Shown here: positions 1-10,319 of the stretch, piece by piece
Numbering within the stretch: the stretch's first letter is position 1
Layout of the letters: every line of letters starts with the position of its first letter
Assembly: GCA_029204225.1 (NCBI GenBank)
Contig: CM055098.1
Span: forward strand, 9,465,746 to 9,529,745
DNA from: Diphasiastrum complanatum
Lineage: Eukaryota > Streptophyta > Lycopodiopsida > Lycopodiales > Lycopodiaceae
DNA length: 64,000 bases
Direction: 5' to 3'
The notes under the pieces: model-generated
The model's database searches: none
The model's input: only the letters and a program-made list of their open reading frames with translations
Told to the model about the DNA's origin: nothing
Translations under genes and position numbers: made by a program

Positions 1-1620
1 ATTTTCCTTTGTATATACATTTTGTTATATTAAAGAAATATCTTTTCAATTGTTTGAGATCATTTTTGGAACGATGTATGTTTATGAAGAAATATCTATG
101 TCAAATTTCAATCCTCAATGTTTGCGAGGACGTTGCACATTTGAGAGGGGGAACATGTGATAACCTAGTAAAGTCATAAAGATGACTAAAGCAATACATT
201 CGACTTTTCTTAATTGAATTCGTACACATGAGAAGACTAAGGAACCAAGATACGAAGAAATATATGTTGAAGGCCTTACGTTGAAGCCCTTGTGAAGAAA
301 TGTACCTTATTGGAAAAACATATGAAACGACACCGACCTCATAAACGAATAAGACTGAATATTGAATATTCCCTAGTCCAGTCGGTGCCTGTTGGAAATT
401 AAGCCCACAGTTTCCTCCTTGGTGAATGACTAGTTTCTATTTTATGATTCTTCTTGCATGTTTATTGATCATTGATCTAGGGTCAGGTGAAACCAACTTT
501 GGTTTTACGTCTGCTCACTGATACCTGCATGAATCACAAACTTAGACATCCAATTTATTTGAAGAACATCTACAGCGGGCTTCCGGCTGATCTCCGGGAA
601 AGGGTAACCAATCATGTCATAGTTTCAAAGTTCAGATGTCAAGTTTAATAACTTGAAGTCATTGAAGACTTGGCCATCTTCAAGGACTTCCACAAAACTT
701 GCATTTAGAACAAGTCTGCAGAAATAGATTACTTTTTCAACAGTCTGCAGAAATACACTATGTTTTCAACAGCTTTGGCTTTTTCACATTTTCTCGAAAT
801 GCGACACTTCCATAGTTGAAAAGCTTAACTGTTTTTACACACCTTTGGCTCTTTGCGAAAAATGCGAAGAGAGAGAAAATTTCCGAGGGTCATCTATTTT
901 CATGCGTTAAGCTGTTTTAAAGACATCACCATCTTCTTAGGGGCACCTTCGGGTTCTTGCGAAAAATGCGAAGAGAGAAAATCCTGAAGGTCGTCTAAAA
1001 TAAACGAGGAACATTCCAGCGACGTCCTCGTTCGCGTCAACGATGCTAAATTACTGACCGTATATACTGTGTACAATTGTCACAAAAGCCATATACTTCC
1101 AAGCACAATGACTTTTCTGATTAGGTGACAAGAATTCAATGTAATTAATACATGGATGAAGTCTATAAATAGATCATCCAAGCACATATTACGGGTCGCT
1201 CCGTCCATGAGACACATTATTTGAGCCTCTCAATTACGCCGTCATTTTTTGTTGTAATTGTTATTTTGTATTGTGCTTCAGTGTAATATAACAACAACTT
1301 GCTTTTATTTGTGTACAACGTAGATGAATGCTTGTTGTGATTGAATGCACTTTCATTGTTGTTTGATCGCGCTTGTTTACTCACTCTGATCAGAACACGA
1401 ACGTCTACGTCTCCTAAGTTTTTGATCAGACGATGGCTGTCTTTGACGCCTAAGGAACTCGCGTTATCATACTGCTCTTCCATTTATTTCAGAACTATAC
1501 TTCACATTGAATCTGATTTTAGTAGCCCCACACACAAACCATCTCTAATCTCTTCGGTGGACTGTACTCTTATTTTAGAGTATGAATTAAGTTTTAAGAT
1601 TTTGTTGGGCAATTAGAACA
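1..1620 (+). mobile_element. 3' end of an LTR retrotransposon and its LTR (right edge uncertain)
   Basis: A purine-rich tract (GAGAGGGGGAACA, about 142-155) lies directly before TGTGATAACC at 156, the usual layout of a polypurine tract followed by a 3' LTR. About 1 kb downstream is a good TATA box (TATAAATA, 1164-1171), as expected for the LTR promoter. The segment at 700-1000 carries GCGAAAAATGCGAAG-like motifs that recur in the repeats at 8650-9757 and in the LTRs of element B. The first 140 bases would be the 3' internal part of the element. No coding domain is recognisable. The right end was not found; the sequence loses LTR character somewhere before about 1620. Confidence 0.4.
1164..1171 (+). 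promoter_or_regulatory. TATA box of the LTR promoter
   Basis: TATAAATA lies about 1 kb into the LTR that starts at 156. It is the only clean TATA motif in that LTR and would place the R region from roughly 1195 onward. Confidence 0.4.
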
Positions 1621-3700
1621 CTTAAAGCTGTGATTACATTCAGCATAAGTTGTCTATTAGACTGTTTTTGCATTTAGCAGCTGATTAGAATGGGAGAGCT
1701 CCGCAATATTCCTGCTCTCTTCTCCATTCGTGTTCTTCTATCTCCCTTGCCCCATCAATGCCTTTGCGACTCACTCGACGGTTGCAACTATACATGTGTC
1801 ATCACCTAATTAGTTTAAAATGACATGGCAAATTGCCAACTCAGTAAAAATACACATGTCAACATCTCATTAGTTTAAAATGGATAAGCTTAAATTATAT
1901 AGAGCGTCACACCCATCTGTTAAAGGGGTGTGTCGAACTCGTACTCGCTCCTATATGTATCTCCTCTCTTATTGTATTTGATCATCGAGAGATCAGATCT
2001 TCCTTGTTCTATCATTGAGAGTGTATGTAATTCTAAGCTTTCAATGTTCTGTCGTACACAATTGAGGAATCAGGTGGATAGATCTTTTGATCCCTTGTTC
2101 AGTTCTTACTGTCGTATAAGATGATTGATGAAGAACTAAACATTGCTCACTGTTAAGAATGACCATTAACACTTTGTTGATAGTGCAATTTCTTACATTT
2201 GTATATTATGTGGTGAGATATCAGATGGATAAACTTGCTATAATTAAAGTCTAAGTTGGTTTGCCAGTCATATAGAATGAGATAATATGTCATATACATG
2301 TTTGGAAGTGAGAATTGATGTTTGTTGCCATTGATCTCCATCTAGAACGTCGATGTTGTTGCACATTGATGACTACGATTGTCAGTTTGAGTAATGCTTC
2401 GATGGTTTGTAGAATAGTTCTTTGTTTAAGTCTTGGTCAATTAACTTTGATAGAAATGTATTCGGTTGTCGACATAATCGAACTGTTAGACTTTAGTTGT
2501 ATTTGTGGAGTCTGATAATTTCACTAAGAATTCTGTTGGGACTCTGGTCGATGTTTATGTTTGTTATCTATTCTTGACATTAAGGTAATATTGGCTACCT
2601 GGTGACCAAATATATGTTGATAACTAGGATTGTATTGTTCATAACTACATCAAGAGCACTAATCTCCGATTTTCAGTCATTTACCATCCCTGTGGGAACC
2701 ATAATCTTTTATACTGCAATAAATCTGTGTAATTAAGGAGAACTCAACTACGACAAGTCATGTATACCATTTACGTTCTGTATAGCATGGACTTGTTCAT
2801 AACTAAATATAGTGATACAATATCGGTTTTTCACATATGCAAAACATGTATAACAATTAGCATGGCACGTATAGGCTCTAATACCTATGTTTTCGCACCT
2901 TTTTAACCATGGTATTAATTAATTGCTATCCTTGTGGGTGACATTTTAGGCTTCTGGTGAGATACGACTAGAAAGCATGGATATGCTCAGAAATAAAGAT
3001 AGTAGTGTGTGACTTGCCTTGTTCAACAAGGCTCACCAGGTCTTTTAGCTAGTTATAATGTATACGGTTAAAACTCTTCATACTTTGCTTGAAACATAAA
3101 TAATAAGATATGGACCAACTGCCCACAAACTGATCAGCATGGCACAAGCCCTAATACGGTAATATTAGGGGCGCTTGGCCTATCGCTAAAAATCTTTCTA
3201 ATGTTTGGGAAGACAGGACTATGATTCAAAAATACTATTATATTGTTAAGTGGTATAGCTTCTTTTGGACATGGATAACAACTGACACTCAGCTATGACA
3301 CATGTCTTCCCCACTGAACTAACTCGTGCGGTTTTGTGTTGTGGGATGGTGGCAGGTGGACATCTTGAAAGTGGTTATGCTTTATGGTGCTTTTTCAGTA
3401 CTGTATTTTACTTTTCAACTATATTTTGCCTTGTTGGAATATGAATAGAGGTTTCAAAAGGTTTCAGTCTTGCTTCTCTCCATAGCTAGGGTTATTTGAT
3501 GGTTTCTTTCCTTTATCCTCCTCTGTGATTCCAAGTGCAAACTTTAGCTCCTTTGAGGTCGCCCTAAGTTGGAACAATGGTAGAATTGATGGCTCATCAA
3601 TCTATACTAAACCAGTTGTAAACAATCTTTTTTTCTCAACCATACACCCTTATTCCAATGGGCTTATAGTTTCAATAATTTCTCAGTTTTGTAGTCAAGT
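1621..3700. other. AT-rich stretch without recognisable genes
   Basis: Only short open frames (71 codons or fewer) occur and none resembles a known protein. No terminal repeats or structured RNA were seen. It is probably decayed repeat DNA. Confidence 0.5.
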
Positions 3701-3715
3701 CGAGCCAATCGCTGT

Positions 3716-4475
3716 TGAGGGTATTTATGTAAATAAATAAATTAGCCAAAAGTAGGAAATAAGTTGCGAGGGCCATGGCATCCGACGTGAGTAAGCTCAT
3801 AGCCCAATGAGCACTTGAAATATATTGTATTCTAAATAAACTAGACTTGGGCCATGTAATTAGAATAATGTAATAATTAAAATGATGTAAAAGGGCCCAA
3901 TGTTTAAGTTAAATAAGTTGTCAAAGTCAAAATGGTGGTAGGTGAGGTGTGATTACTTGTGCACCATAGATTGAAGTGTTTCTTTTGAAGGGTAATGATT
4001 TCATTTCTTTCTTTGAAGTAACCAATAGAAACCATGGGGCAAGGGCCTCCCCAAGAATAAAAATGCACCTCTTGTACACCATTTTCCATGCTAATTGAGA
4101 GGAGAAAACTCTACCATTTTGGTGAATCTAGCATCCTCATGAGCTTTCTTTGTGTCTATTGCTTTTTGCTTGAAGCTACTATTGTGCTTATGCTTTGTCA
4201 TTTCATTGTTTATGTTTATTAAAATTTTTCTATTAGATTAAAAGCAAGTGCTTGTGAGCAACCTCCCTCTAACCTATGTCTCTTATCCCCATTCACCTCT
4301 ACTTATGGATAGTGTGGTTAGTGTTTGATGATAGAATAATTTGGGGTTATTGTTAATGTGAATGTGGTTAGAAAAGCAACTAAAGTAGCCAACTTAATAT
4401 AGTTAGAGCTCTATCCTAGTGGAACTAACCCTTTTGACATGCGAAGTTGGCTCGTAGTTTAACTACGACCCTACA
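3716..4475 (+). mobile_element. Candidate LTR abutting a tRNA-Asp primer site (left edge uncertain)
   Basis: The right edge is inferred from the primer binding site at 4478, which follows CTACA at 4471-4475, so the LTR would end in CA. A TGTTGAGGG at about 3714 could be the left end but is only a guess. A near-perfect palindrome, TCGTAGTTTAACTACGA, lies at 4452-4468 close to the proposed end. No second copy of this LTR was found in the window, so the assignment rests on the primer site alone. Confidence 0.3.
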
Positions 4476-4477
4476 AG

Positions 4478-4495
4478 TGGCGTCGTTGCCGGGGA
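4478..4495 (+). promoter_or_regulatory. Primer binding site of Athila/Tat type (tRNA-Asp)
   Basis: TGGCGTCGTTGCCGGGGA differs by one base from TGGCGCCGTTGCCGGGGA, the sequence complementary to the 3' end of plant tRNA-Asp. That primer is used by Athila/Tat Ty3/gypsy elements. It marks the start of the internal region of an LTR element, and reading continues to the right. Confidence 0.6.
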
Positions 4496-4874
4496 TAAAA
4501 AAGCAAAAAATCTGCAATTCTGGAGAGAAAAAGTGATATGCTAATAGGAAAAGAAGCAAAGCCACAATAGACGTTCTGTAAATTTAGGTGTTGGTTGCCG
4601 CGTGTATGGTAAAGATCGCTCAAAGTATATGTATGACGGGTGGCTAACATCCTACTGTGCGTGCGTAGAATGTTTAGTGCTATCAAGCAGCATCGCTTAC
4701 CCATTAGTCGCGTCTCTTTAATTGAGAGTCTCCTCCTCATCCATCGACGATCGATCGAGAGAGAGAAAAGAATCGAATATGCATGATAGGATGATGACGA
4801 TCTTGCGTAAACGACCAATATTTATAATAGTATACTGATAATATAATGCCCTCACGTCTGATGCTAATTGGAAA

Positions 4875-5210
4875 ATGCAAAGCAAAGGTAAACATCCACC
4901 TGATCCGGCCAAGCGACGTCCCACAGTTGCTGACCAGCCACAGCCTCCAACAGGCGTCCCGATCCAGCCTCCCCAAAATGAGAAGTCACAATCATCAATT
5001 CTTGTGAATGTGCCAATATGTCCTCAGGATCAGCCGCAATCAGGGGTTCGATCGGAACCTAATCAGGAAAATCAGCCACAACCTCTAGGCCGTGTGCAAC
5101 ATCCAGCTGGGCTTCCAGAGCATCGTGATGTAGCTCCTGGAGTCGATCAGGTCGACATACCAGTACACCATTATTATGTAAATCCTATTCATGCAAAAAA
5201 AACTCATTAG
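4875..5210 (+). CDS. Proline/glutamine-rich N-terminal half of a two-frame protein, unrecognised
   Basis: This open frame of 111 codons starts 380 bp after the Athila/Tat-type primer site, where gag would begin. The protein is rich in Pro, Gln and Val, with no cysteine pairs, transmembrane segment or signal peptide. It ends at TAG 5208-5210 after running through eight A residues (5195-5202). The next frame, which overlaps it by 20 bases, continues in a different register as if both were one protein. I do not recognise a family. It may be a disordered head of a gag-like or captured protein. Confidence 0.4.
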   Translation: MQSKGKHPPDPAKRRPTVADQPQPPTGVPIQPPQNEKSQSSILVNVPICPQDQPQSGVRSEPNQENQPQPLGRVQHPAGLPEHRDVAPGVDQVDIPVHHYYVNPIHAKKTH

Positions 5211-6087
5211 TATTTACGATCTTGAGCGTAAAAGATCTTCGGATCGCAGCGTTGTGACAGAGAAACTTGACTACGGCGATTCTCGGCAAGTATTGAAAGA
5301 AATCTTTGGAACAGTGGTATCGGAATATCCACCTAAACATGTACCTGCCAATCAATTCAAAATTCTTGCAGCGCCATTAATCATATACACCTACAATACA
5401 CTCCCAGACAAGCCTCGTACTCACATTACAATAAAAAATCCGCAGTTATCTCTGACATGGGAACAAAATCATGCCGACGGACCTGTATATTTGACCAAGA
5501 TTGCCATGAGGCACATAATTGACATCTCCACTCTGGAATCAAATCCACGAAAGACCGCTGTCGAAGTTTTATCATGCTATGTAGCAAAGCCACAGATCCA
5601 AAACGAAAACAATATAGATCTTACTATTATCCTTGTAACGCTCCAATTTCGGTCAGAGGCCCCACCCGCTGCACCTGCAAGCAGATTAATGGAGGGATTA
5701 GGCGAGGAATCTCTGAGAAAAGTCGATGAAGAAGCATCTGGAAAGCGCCGAAGGAAAAATTCTTATCAGAGCCCAGCTTCAATGGATCGTAATGCTCCTA
5801 GTACTAGCTTAGCCCAGGAAGGCTCCGATCCATCCCGACAAGAAAAGCATGGCGGAAGCATGGATCTGAGGTGGGGAGGCGGTGGCAGGCGTGGACGCAG
5901 CGGCGGAAGCGCAATAAGTGTCAGTAATGCGGCTGCGACCGGTGGCGGTGGCGGACGAAGAAGCCCAGAACGAGCCTCAATTGTCCACATAAGCCATGTG
6001 GACCCCATCCATAATGAAAATTACATGACTGGCCGATTTGTGCTCATTAGACCCCTGGAGGTTGAAGTTCCAAAGAGTCGCCATTAA
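5191..6087 (+). CDS. Unrecognised protein with folded core, basic stretch and Gly/Arg-rich tail
   Basis: This frame has 298 codons and no internal stop. Residues 25-155 look folded, with alternating hydrophobic residues suggesting beta strands. A basic cluster (KRRRK) lies near residue 186, and a Gly/Arg/Ser-rich stretch lies at about 225-260, similar to RNA-binding RGG regions. The ATG sits inside the overlap with the preceding frame, just before an A8 run. Loss of one A, or a +1 slip, would fuse the two into about 400 residues, so this ATG is probably not the true start. No reverse transcriptase, integrase or zinc knuckle follows. The position after a retroelement primer site suggests a gag-like or captured gene. 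A gag or a viral nucleic-acid-binding protein is possible but unproven. Confidence 0.45.
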   Translation: MQKKLISIYDLERKRSSDRSVVTEKLDYGDSRQVLKEIFGTVVSEYPPKHVPANQFKILAAPLIIYTYNTLPDKPRTHITIKNPQLSLTWEQNHADGPVYLTKIAMRHIIDISTLESNPRKTAVEVLSCYVAKPQIQNENNIDLTIILVTLQFRSEAPPAAPASRLMEGLGEESLRKVDEEASGKRRRKNSYQSPASMDRNAPSTSLAQEGSDPSRQEKHGGSMDLRWGGGGRRGRSGGSAISVSNAAATGGGGGRRSPERASIVHISHVDPIHNENYMTGRFVLIRPLEVEVPKSRH

Positions 6088-6159
6088 CAAGGGGGATATT
6101 GGTCTCCTTTTTCATGGCGCTCCTTCCCTCTATTTCACATGGATGGTGCTTGAGTCGAG

Positions 6160-6425
6160 ACGACATAAGCAATGTAGGTGATGGAGGTGGAGGGATGGAT
6201 TTAGGAGTAGCATCTTTGGGTGAGAAATGTTAAGTGATGGATTTAGGAGTAGCATCTTTGGGTGAGAGGACGCAAGGAATGTTAAGTGATGGAGGGGGGA
6301 TAGGGTGGAGGGATGAATTTAGGACATGCTACTAATGGGGTCTTCAGGATGTAGGTGAGAGAGGAATGGACATTAGGAATGTAGGTGAGAGAGGAGCGTC
6401 TTGGGTGAATTTAGGACATGTAGAG
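6160..6425 (+). repeat. Degenerate minisatellite (TTTAGGAGTAGCATCTTTGG unit)
   Basis: A unit of about 42 bp (GATGGATTTAGGAGTAGC followed by ATCTTTGGGTGAGA) occurs at 6194 and again at 6236. Related GGATGTAGGTGAGAGAGGA pieces follow at about 6348 and 6378. The array is short and only partly conserved, and it lies just after the unrecognised coding region. Confidence 0.6.
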
Positions 6426-6429
6426 GAGA

Positions 6430-7670
6430 GGAGAAAACCTAATATTCGAAATGAAGAGCATTATCTTTCATGGGCATTCCTTAGAAGGATCAAGGGAGAG
6501 ACTACTTTGATTAACACCAACAGGAGCACTACTTTGATTAACACAAATGGGCCATTGGGTGTCATGTAACTTGCAACACATTTTCATCAAACGACTCAAG
6601 TGCACACAATTAGAATATCCAATGAATTTTACATTCTTTGAAGTCCTTCACATGTATGCACTATGCACCAGTTAGTGGACAAACCTACAAGGGTGTATGT
6701 ATTTTGATGAGTCTATACTTTTGGAAGCAAATATGCAAGAACGATATAGTTAAGAATGATACATACGCTTGCGATGAAATATAATTAGAAGAATTCTTTA
6801 TAAGAGCTACTAGCTATTCTTACAAGGTAAATGATTGAGAACTACTTGCATTTTAGTTTTTGTTCATTGAATAATATACTGAAAATTTTTTAGCTACAAT
6901 TTTTGTCATTGAACAACATGGCTGTATGCAGGATTTATCGTCAAGACATAAAGTTGTGTCTGCCTTTATGATAGTCTTAATCCGATATGCTTCGGATCTA
7001 CATCATAAATAGTATTGTTAATATTTGGTGAAAAATTTCTTGTTTAATGCTTCAACAAACAAAGGTTAACTTGCCAAGATGTGATTATGTTCGGATTAGA
7101 AATGAGCCACAAAGGCAACTATAAAAAAACAGTGATTTAGATGGTCAAATTACTAGATCCTCAAGGCTAGTTCTAAAAACTTTTTTGCCCAATCTAAATG
7201 GATCAAACTAATTAGCATTGGTCAACTTGTATTTTAAATCTTAATAGTTGTACAAAGTGTAGAAGCTATTCTACAAGAAAATAGAAGTTCATGAACTTAA
7301 TCAAGTTTTTCGCACAAAAAGGCCAACAAATGTTTATAGAAATACACCATACTTATCCTCCAAATTCTTGCATAAGAGTTATGTTGGCCTTTTATAGGAC
7401 TTTAATGATACTTATCCTATAAACTCCTATAGAAAATTGATCTCTTAACATGAAGGACAATTGCTACATTTTTAGCCCATATTTAAGACTGCTTAAAAAG
7501 CAGAATGGATGACCTACTATTTTCAAGGGTAATTATGGTTGCAGATGCAAATTCTGCTTCATAATGGTCTTGTAAAAAAACCTCAGTTTTGAAAACGTTG
7601 ATTATGTTTTATAATTGCGGATTCTACTACGTAGTAGTCATGTAATAAAGCAGCCACTAGTCTTTACACA
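6430..7670. other. AT-rich stretch without genes
   Basis: No open frame longer than about 60 codons, RNA gene or LTR edge was seen. A perfect 14-bp palindrome, CTACTACGTAGTAG, lies at 7624-7637. Confidence 0.5.
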
Positions 7671-7786
7671 ATGGAATGAGTCGGGCATATGACATTCTGC
7701 CCAGTAAAGAGTCATAGTCTCGGCCCCTCCAGGCCTCGCCTATGACTCTTTACTAGGCAAAGTGTCATCTGCCTGGCTCATTCCAT
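7671..7786 (+). ncRNA. Long foldback, MIRNA-precursor-like (or small foldback element)
   Basis: Arms of 47 nt at 7671-7717 and 7740-7786 are reverse complements except at six positions, around a 22-nt GC-rich loop (7718-7739). Read as plus-strand RNA, several of the differences are G:U wobbles, so pairing is nearly continuous. The size and shape suit a plant MIRNA or young siRNA-forming hairpin. The arm sequence matches no miRNA I know. A tiny inverted-repeat element is the main alternative. It lies just outside the proposed left end of the chromovirus LTR (7801). Confidence 0.45.
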
Positions 7787-7800
7787 AAATTATACATAAT

Positions 7801-8311
7801 TGTGCACCGCTCATATGCATGCCCTCACCAAGGATACAAAAGCCAAGCTAGTCGCAACAAAGCAACACAAGGGAATCGGATGGTGGACAAACCAACCCAA
7901 CCAAACCTAGATCTTACAGATCTAGCCCCCAAACTATAGATCAATCTATCACAAGAGAAGAAGGAATCACTCAAGTGACAACAAGCTACCAATCACACAA
8001 TCAAGCATACACTAGTGAGAGCCCAATGGGTATACTTATACCCTCCAAGGCCCATGCACCACTAGTAGTGCACTGTGACACCTCACTAGACACCTCTACA
8101 GCCTATCTGGGCTAAATCATTTAGTTCCCCTATGAATCATTGATAGACCCATAAAAGTCCACCATCATGAGTTTAGGCCTCCAACCATTAATTATGACCA
8201 TATGCACATGAGGGCCCCAAACCCCTTATAATCATAATTAACTTACGGGTCGAGGTAGGCCTACGAACCTCTAACGGGATAATCAATCTGAGATCAGTCG
8301 TGGGCATGACA
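7801..8311 (-). mobile_element. 3' LTR of a Ty3/gypsy chromovirus
   Basis: On the minus strand the LTR starts TGTCATGCCCA at 8311, immediately after a purine tract (8328-8312), and probably ends in GGTGCACA at 7801. The stretch at about 7890-7930 recurs in inverted orientation at about 10766-10810, so a second related LTR piece lies nearby. The neighbouring chromodomain remnant on the same strand supports the call. Confidence 0.55.
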
Positions 8312-8328
8312 TTCTTCTTCCCTTATTC
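8312..8328 (-). promoter_or_regulatory. Polypurine tract of the chromovirus
   Basis: On the minus strand this reads AATAAGGGAAGAAGAA, directly before the LTR start TGTCATGCCCA. It would prime plus-strand DNA synthesis in the parent element. Confidence 0.5.
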
Positions 8329-8339
8329 AAGTTTTGATC

Positions 8340-8522
8340 TTAGACCTTAAAGCTAGGGAAGTTCATTTTCAAGCTACCTTCATGTTCCCTAGAATCATCA
8401 TCGTATGTGCGACCTTTCCATCGAACCAGATGCTCGGTAACTATACAATTTCTCAATCGTTTAGTGCTTGTGTCCAAGATCCTTTCGAGTTCAAATCGAG
8501 TCACACCTGATGGTTCATCCAA
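8340..8522 (-). pseudogene. Chromodomain at the end of a Ty3/gypsy integrase (remnant)
   Basis: The minus-strand frame of about 60 codons contains ILDTSTKRLRN, then EHLVRWKGRTYDD and an acidic ending. This matches the chromodomain pattern (ILD, R/K-rich turn, LVRWKG, then W/E region) found at the integrase C-terminus of chromoviruses. It sits just upstream of the polypurine tract and LTR, as expected. The rest of the integrase lies at 10320-11290, separated by a 1.8-kb insertion. Broken and inactive. Confidence 0.65.
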
Positions 8523-8649
8523 CAGGTCCTATTGGTTTCAAGAACCAAGTATTGGAGTTAATCTTACTCCTACTCATGCCAACTATCCTCCAATTCACTT
8601 AAGAAAATCACTCTTTTCAAACAGTGTAGAAATGAACTGTTTTTTCACA

Positions 8650-9757
8650 ACAGTTTGCATTTTACACATGCAATCTTCAACAGGCGAAAAATGCGAAGAC
8701 TGCGACAAAGTCTTCAGCTTAACATTCCGAGCACCCGAGAACAAAGATTTTTGTGAGGAATGCGACAACAGTGTTTTACTCGGGATTTCGAGCATCCGAG
8801 AAATGCGACATTTTTTCGAAGAATGCGACACATACTGCAGATCTTTACGGGATACCGCAAGGAACCACCAAGCACCCAAGGCACTGCAAGGAACCGCCCG
8901 AGTCTAGCTTGCAGTCACAATGCGAAGTGGACAAACTGCAGCTTACGAAGAGGGCTAACGGAAGGAACACCGCAAGTTAACGATTGAGGTCAACATGCGG
9001 CTACAACTGCACCGCAATATCACACTCCCGCACACATGCAAAGGAGATTTTGTACAACCTGTTTATGTCTTCATGCTCCGCCAATAATCGATCTACGGAT
9101 CTACTACTAGAACTGTTAATGATCTTTTAAACTGTGTAATTAGAATAACATGAGATCATCCAATAGGTATATAAGAAACTAAGCGAGTAGATACAAGATT
9201 GATCTTCGCAATAGTCTGCGTTTTCCATGCAATCTTCAACAGGCAAAAAATGTGAAGACTGCGACAAAGTATTCAGCTTAACATCTCGAGCACCCGAGAA
9301 CAAAGGTTTTTATAGTGTTTTACTCGAGATTTCGGACACCCGATAAATGTGACATTTTTTCAAAGAATGCGAGGAATGCAACATAATGCAGATTTTACAC
9401 GAGATACTACAAGGAACTGCCAACCACCCAAGGCACCGCAAAGAACCACCCGATTCTAGCTTGTGCTCACAATGTGAAGTGGACGAACTGCAACTTACGA
9501 AGAGGACTGATTGAAGGAACACTGCAAGTCAACGATTGTGGTCAACATGCGGCTGCAACCGCACCACAATATTATGCTCCCGCACACATGCGAAGGAGAT
9601 TTTGTACAACTTGTTTACGTCTTCATGCTCTGTCAATAATCAATCTACAGATCTACTACTAGAACTATTAATGATTTTTTAAACTGTGTAATTAAAATAA
9701 CATGAGATCATCCAACAACTATATAAGGAACTGAGCGAGTAGAGACAGGATTGATCA
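8650..9757 (+). repeat. Tandem duplication of a 555-bp LTR-like promoter unit
   Basis: Two direct copies (about 8650-9203 and 9208-9757, offset about 558 bp) share most positions from the CAATCTTCAACAGGC block to the terminal GATTGATC. Each copy ends with a TATA-like motif (TATATAAG region, about 9166 and 9720) and a conserved AACATGAGATCATCCAA block. The GCGAAAAATGCGAAG motifs match those in the LTR at 156 and in the LTRs of element B, so this looks like a duplicated U3 or two adjoining LTRs. The copies interrupt the chromovirus integrase. Confidence 0.65.
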
Positions 9758-10300
9758 GTATCCATCGTATCAATCGAAATCAGACATAGATCGAATAACC
9801 AAAATTGTTTTTCCAGTATCTGACTCCTCAGAGTAAGAGATCTTATAGAGAGAGTAAAAATATTCAGAATTATAGCAATTACTTGTTTCTATAAGCAGGA
9901 TCACGTGCTCAGCACAATTGTCTTGTGATCTGATAGTTGTTATTACAACATTTGTTATACATAATTGCAATTGTTCTTATCAGTTGTATTCATACTTGAA
10001 TGTCTCTTGCTCTTTCTCCTCTACTGTCGATAACTCCATAAATGAAGAAATGTATGGCTGTCATAGATGCCTAATTGTTTCACATTTTTTTATGTTATGA
10101 ATATCAATATCAGATAATTTTATGGCTATCTCAGATGCCTAATCGTTTTACAATCTCTCTTTACGATTGTATACGACACCTACATCGATACTCATTAACA
10201 TCACATATCAGAACTGCTCTAATTATGTTCTCTAAGTAATCCAGATCCTTTATCGTGTTTCATCGTGTTCTTCTTTTATTGGTGATGGGATCACGGCCTT
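9758..10300. other. Downstream LTR-like or leader sequence, no gene
   Basis: AT-rich sequence following the second copy of the duplicated promoter unit. It holds a short imperfect duplication (ATGGCTGTCATAGATGCCTAAT at about 10050 and a similar piece at about 10120). No coding similarity was seen. Confidence 0.4.
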
Positions 10301-10319
10301 CATTTCCACTGTGGCCTGA

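Noticed and set aside
4471-4976. Three overlapping minus-strand frames of up to 115 codons
   Set aside because: No protein-like conservation. They lie antisense to the primer site and leader of the plus-strand coding region.
5766-6008. Minus-strand proline/leucine-rich frame of 80 codons
   Set aside because: Shadow of the Gly/Arg-rich tail of the plus-strand protein.
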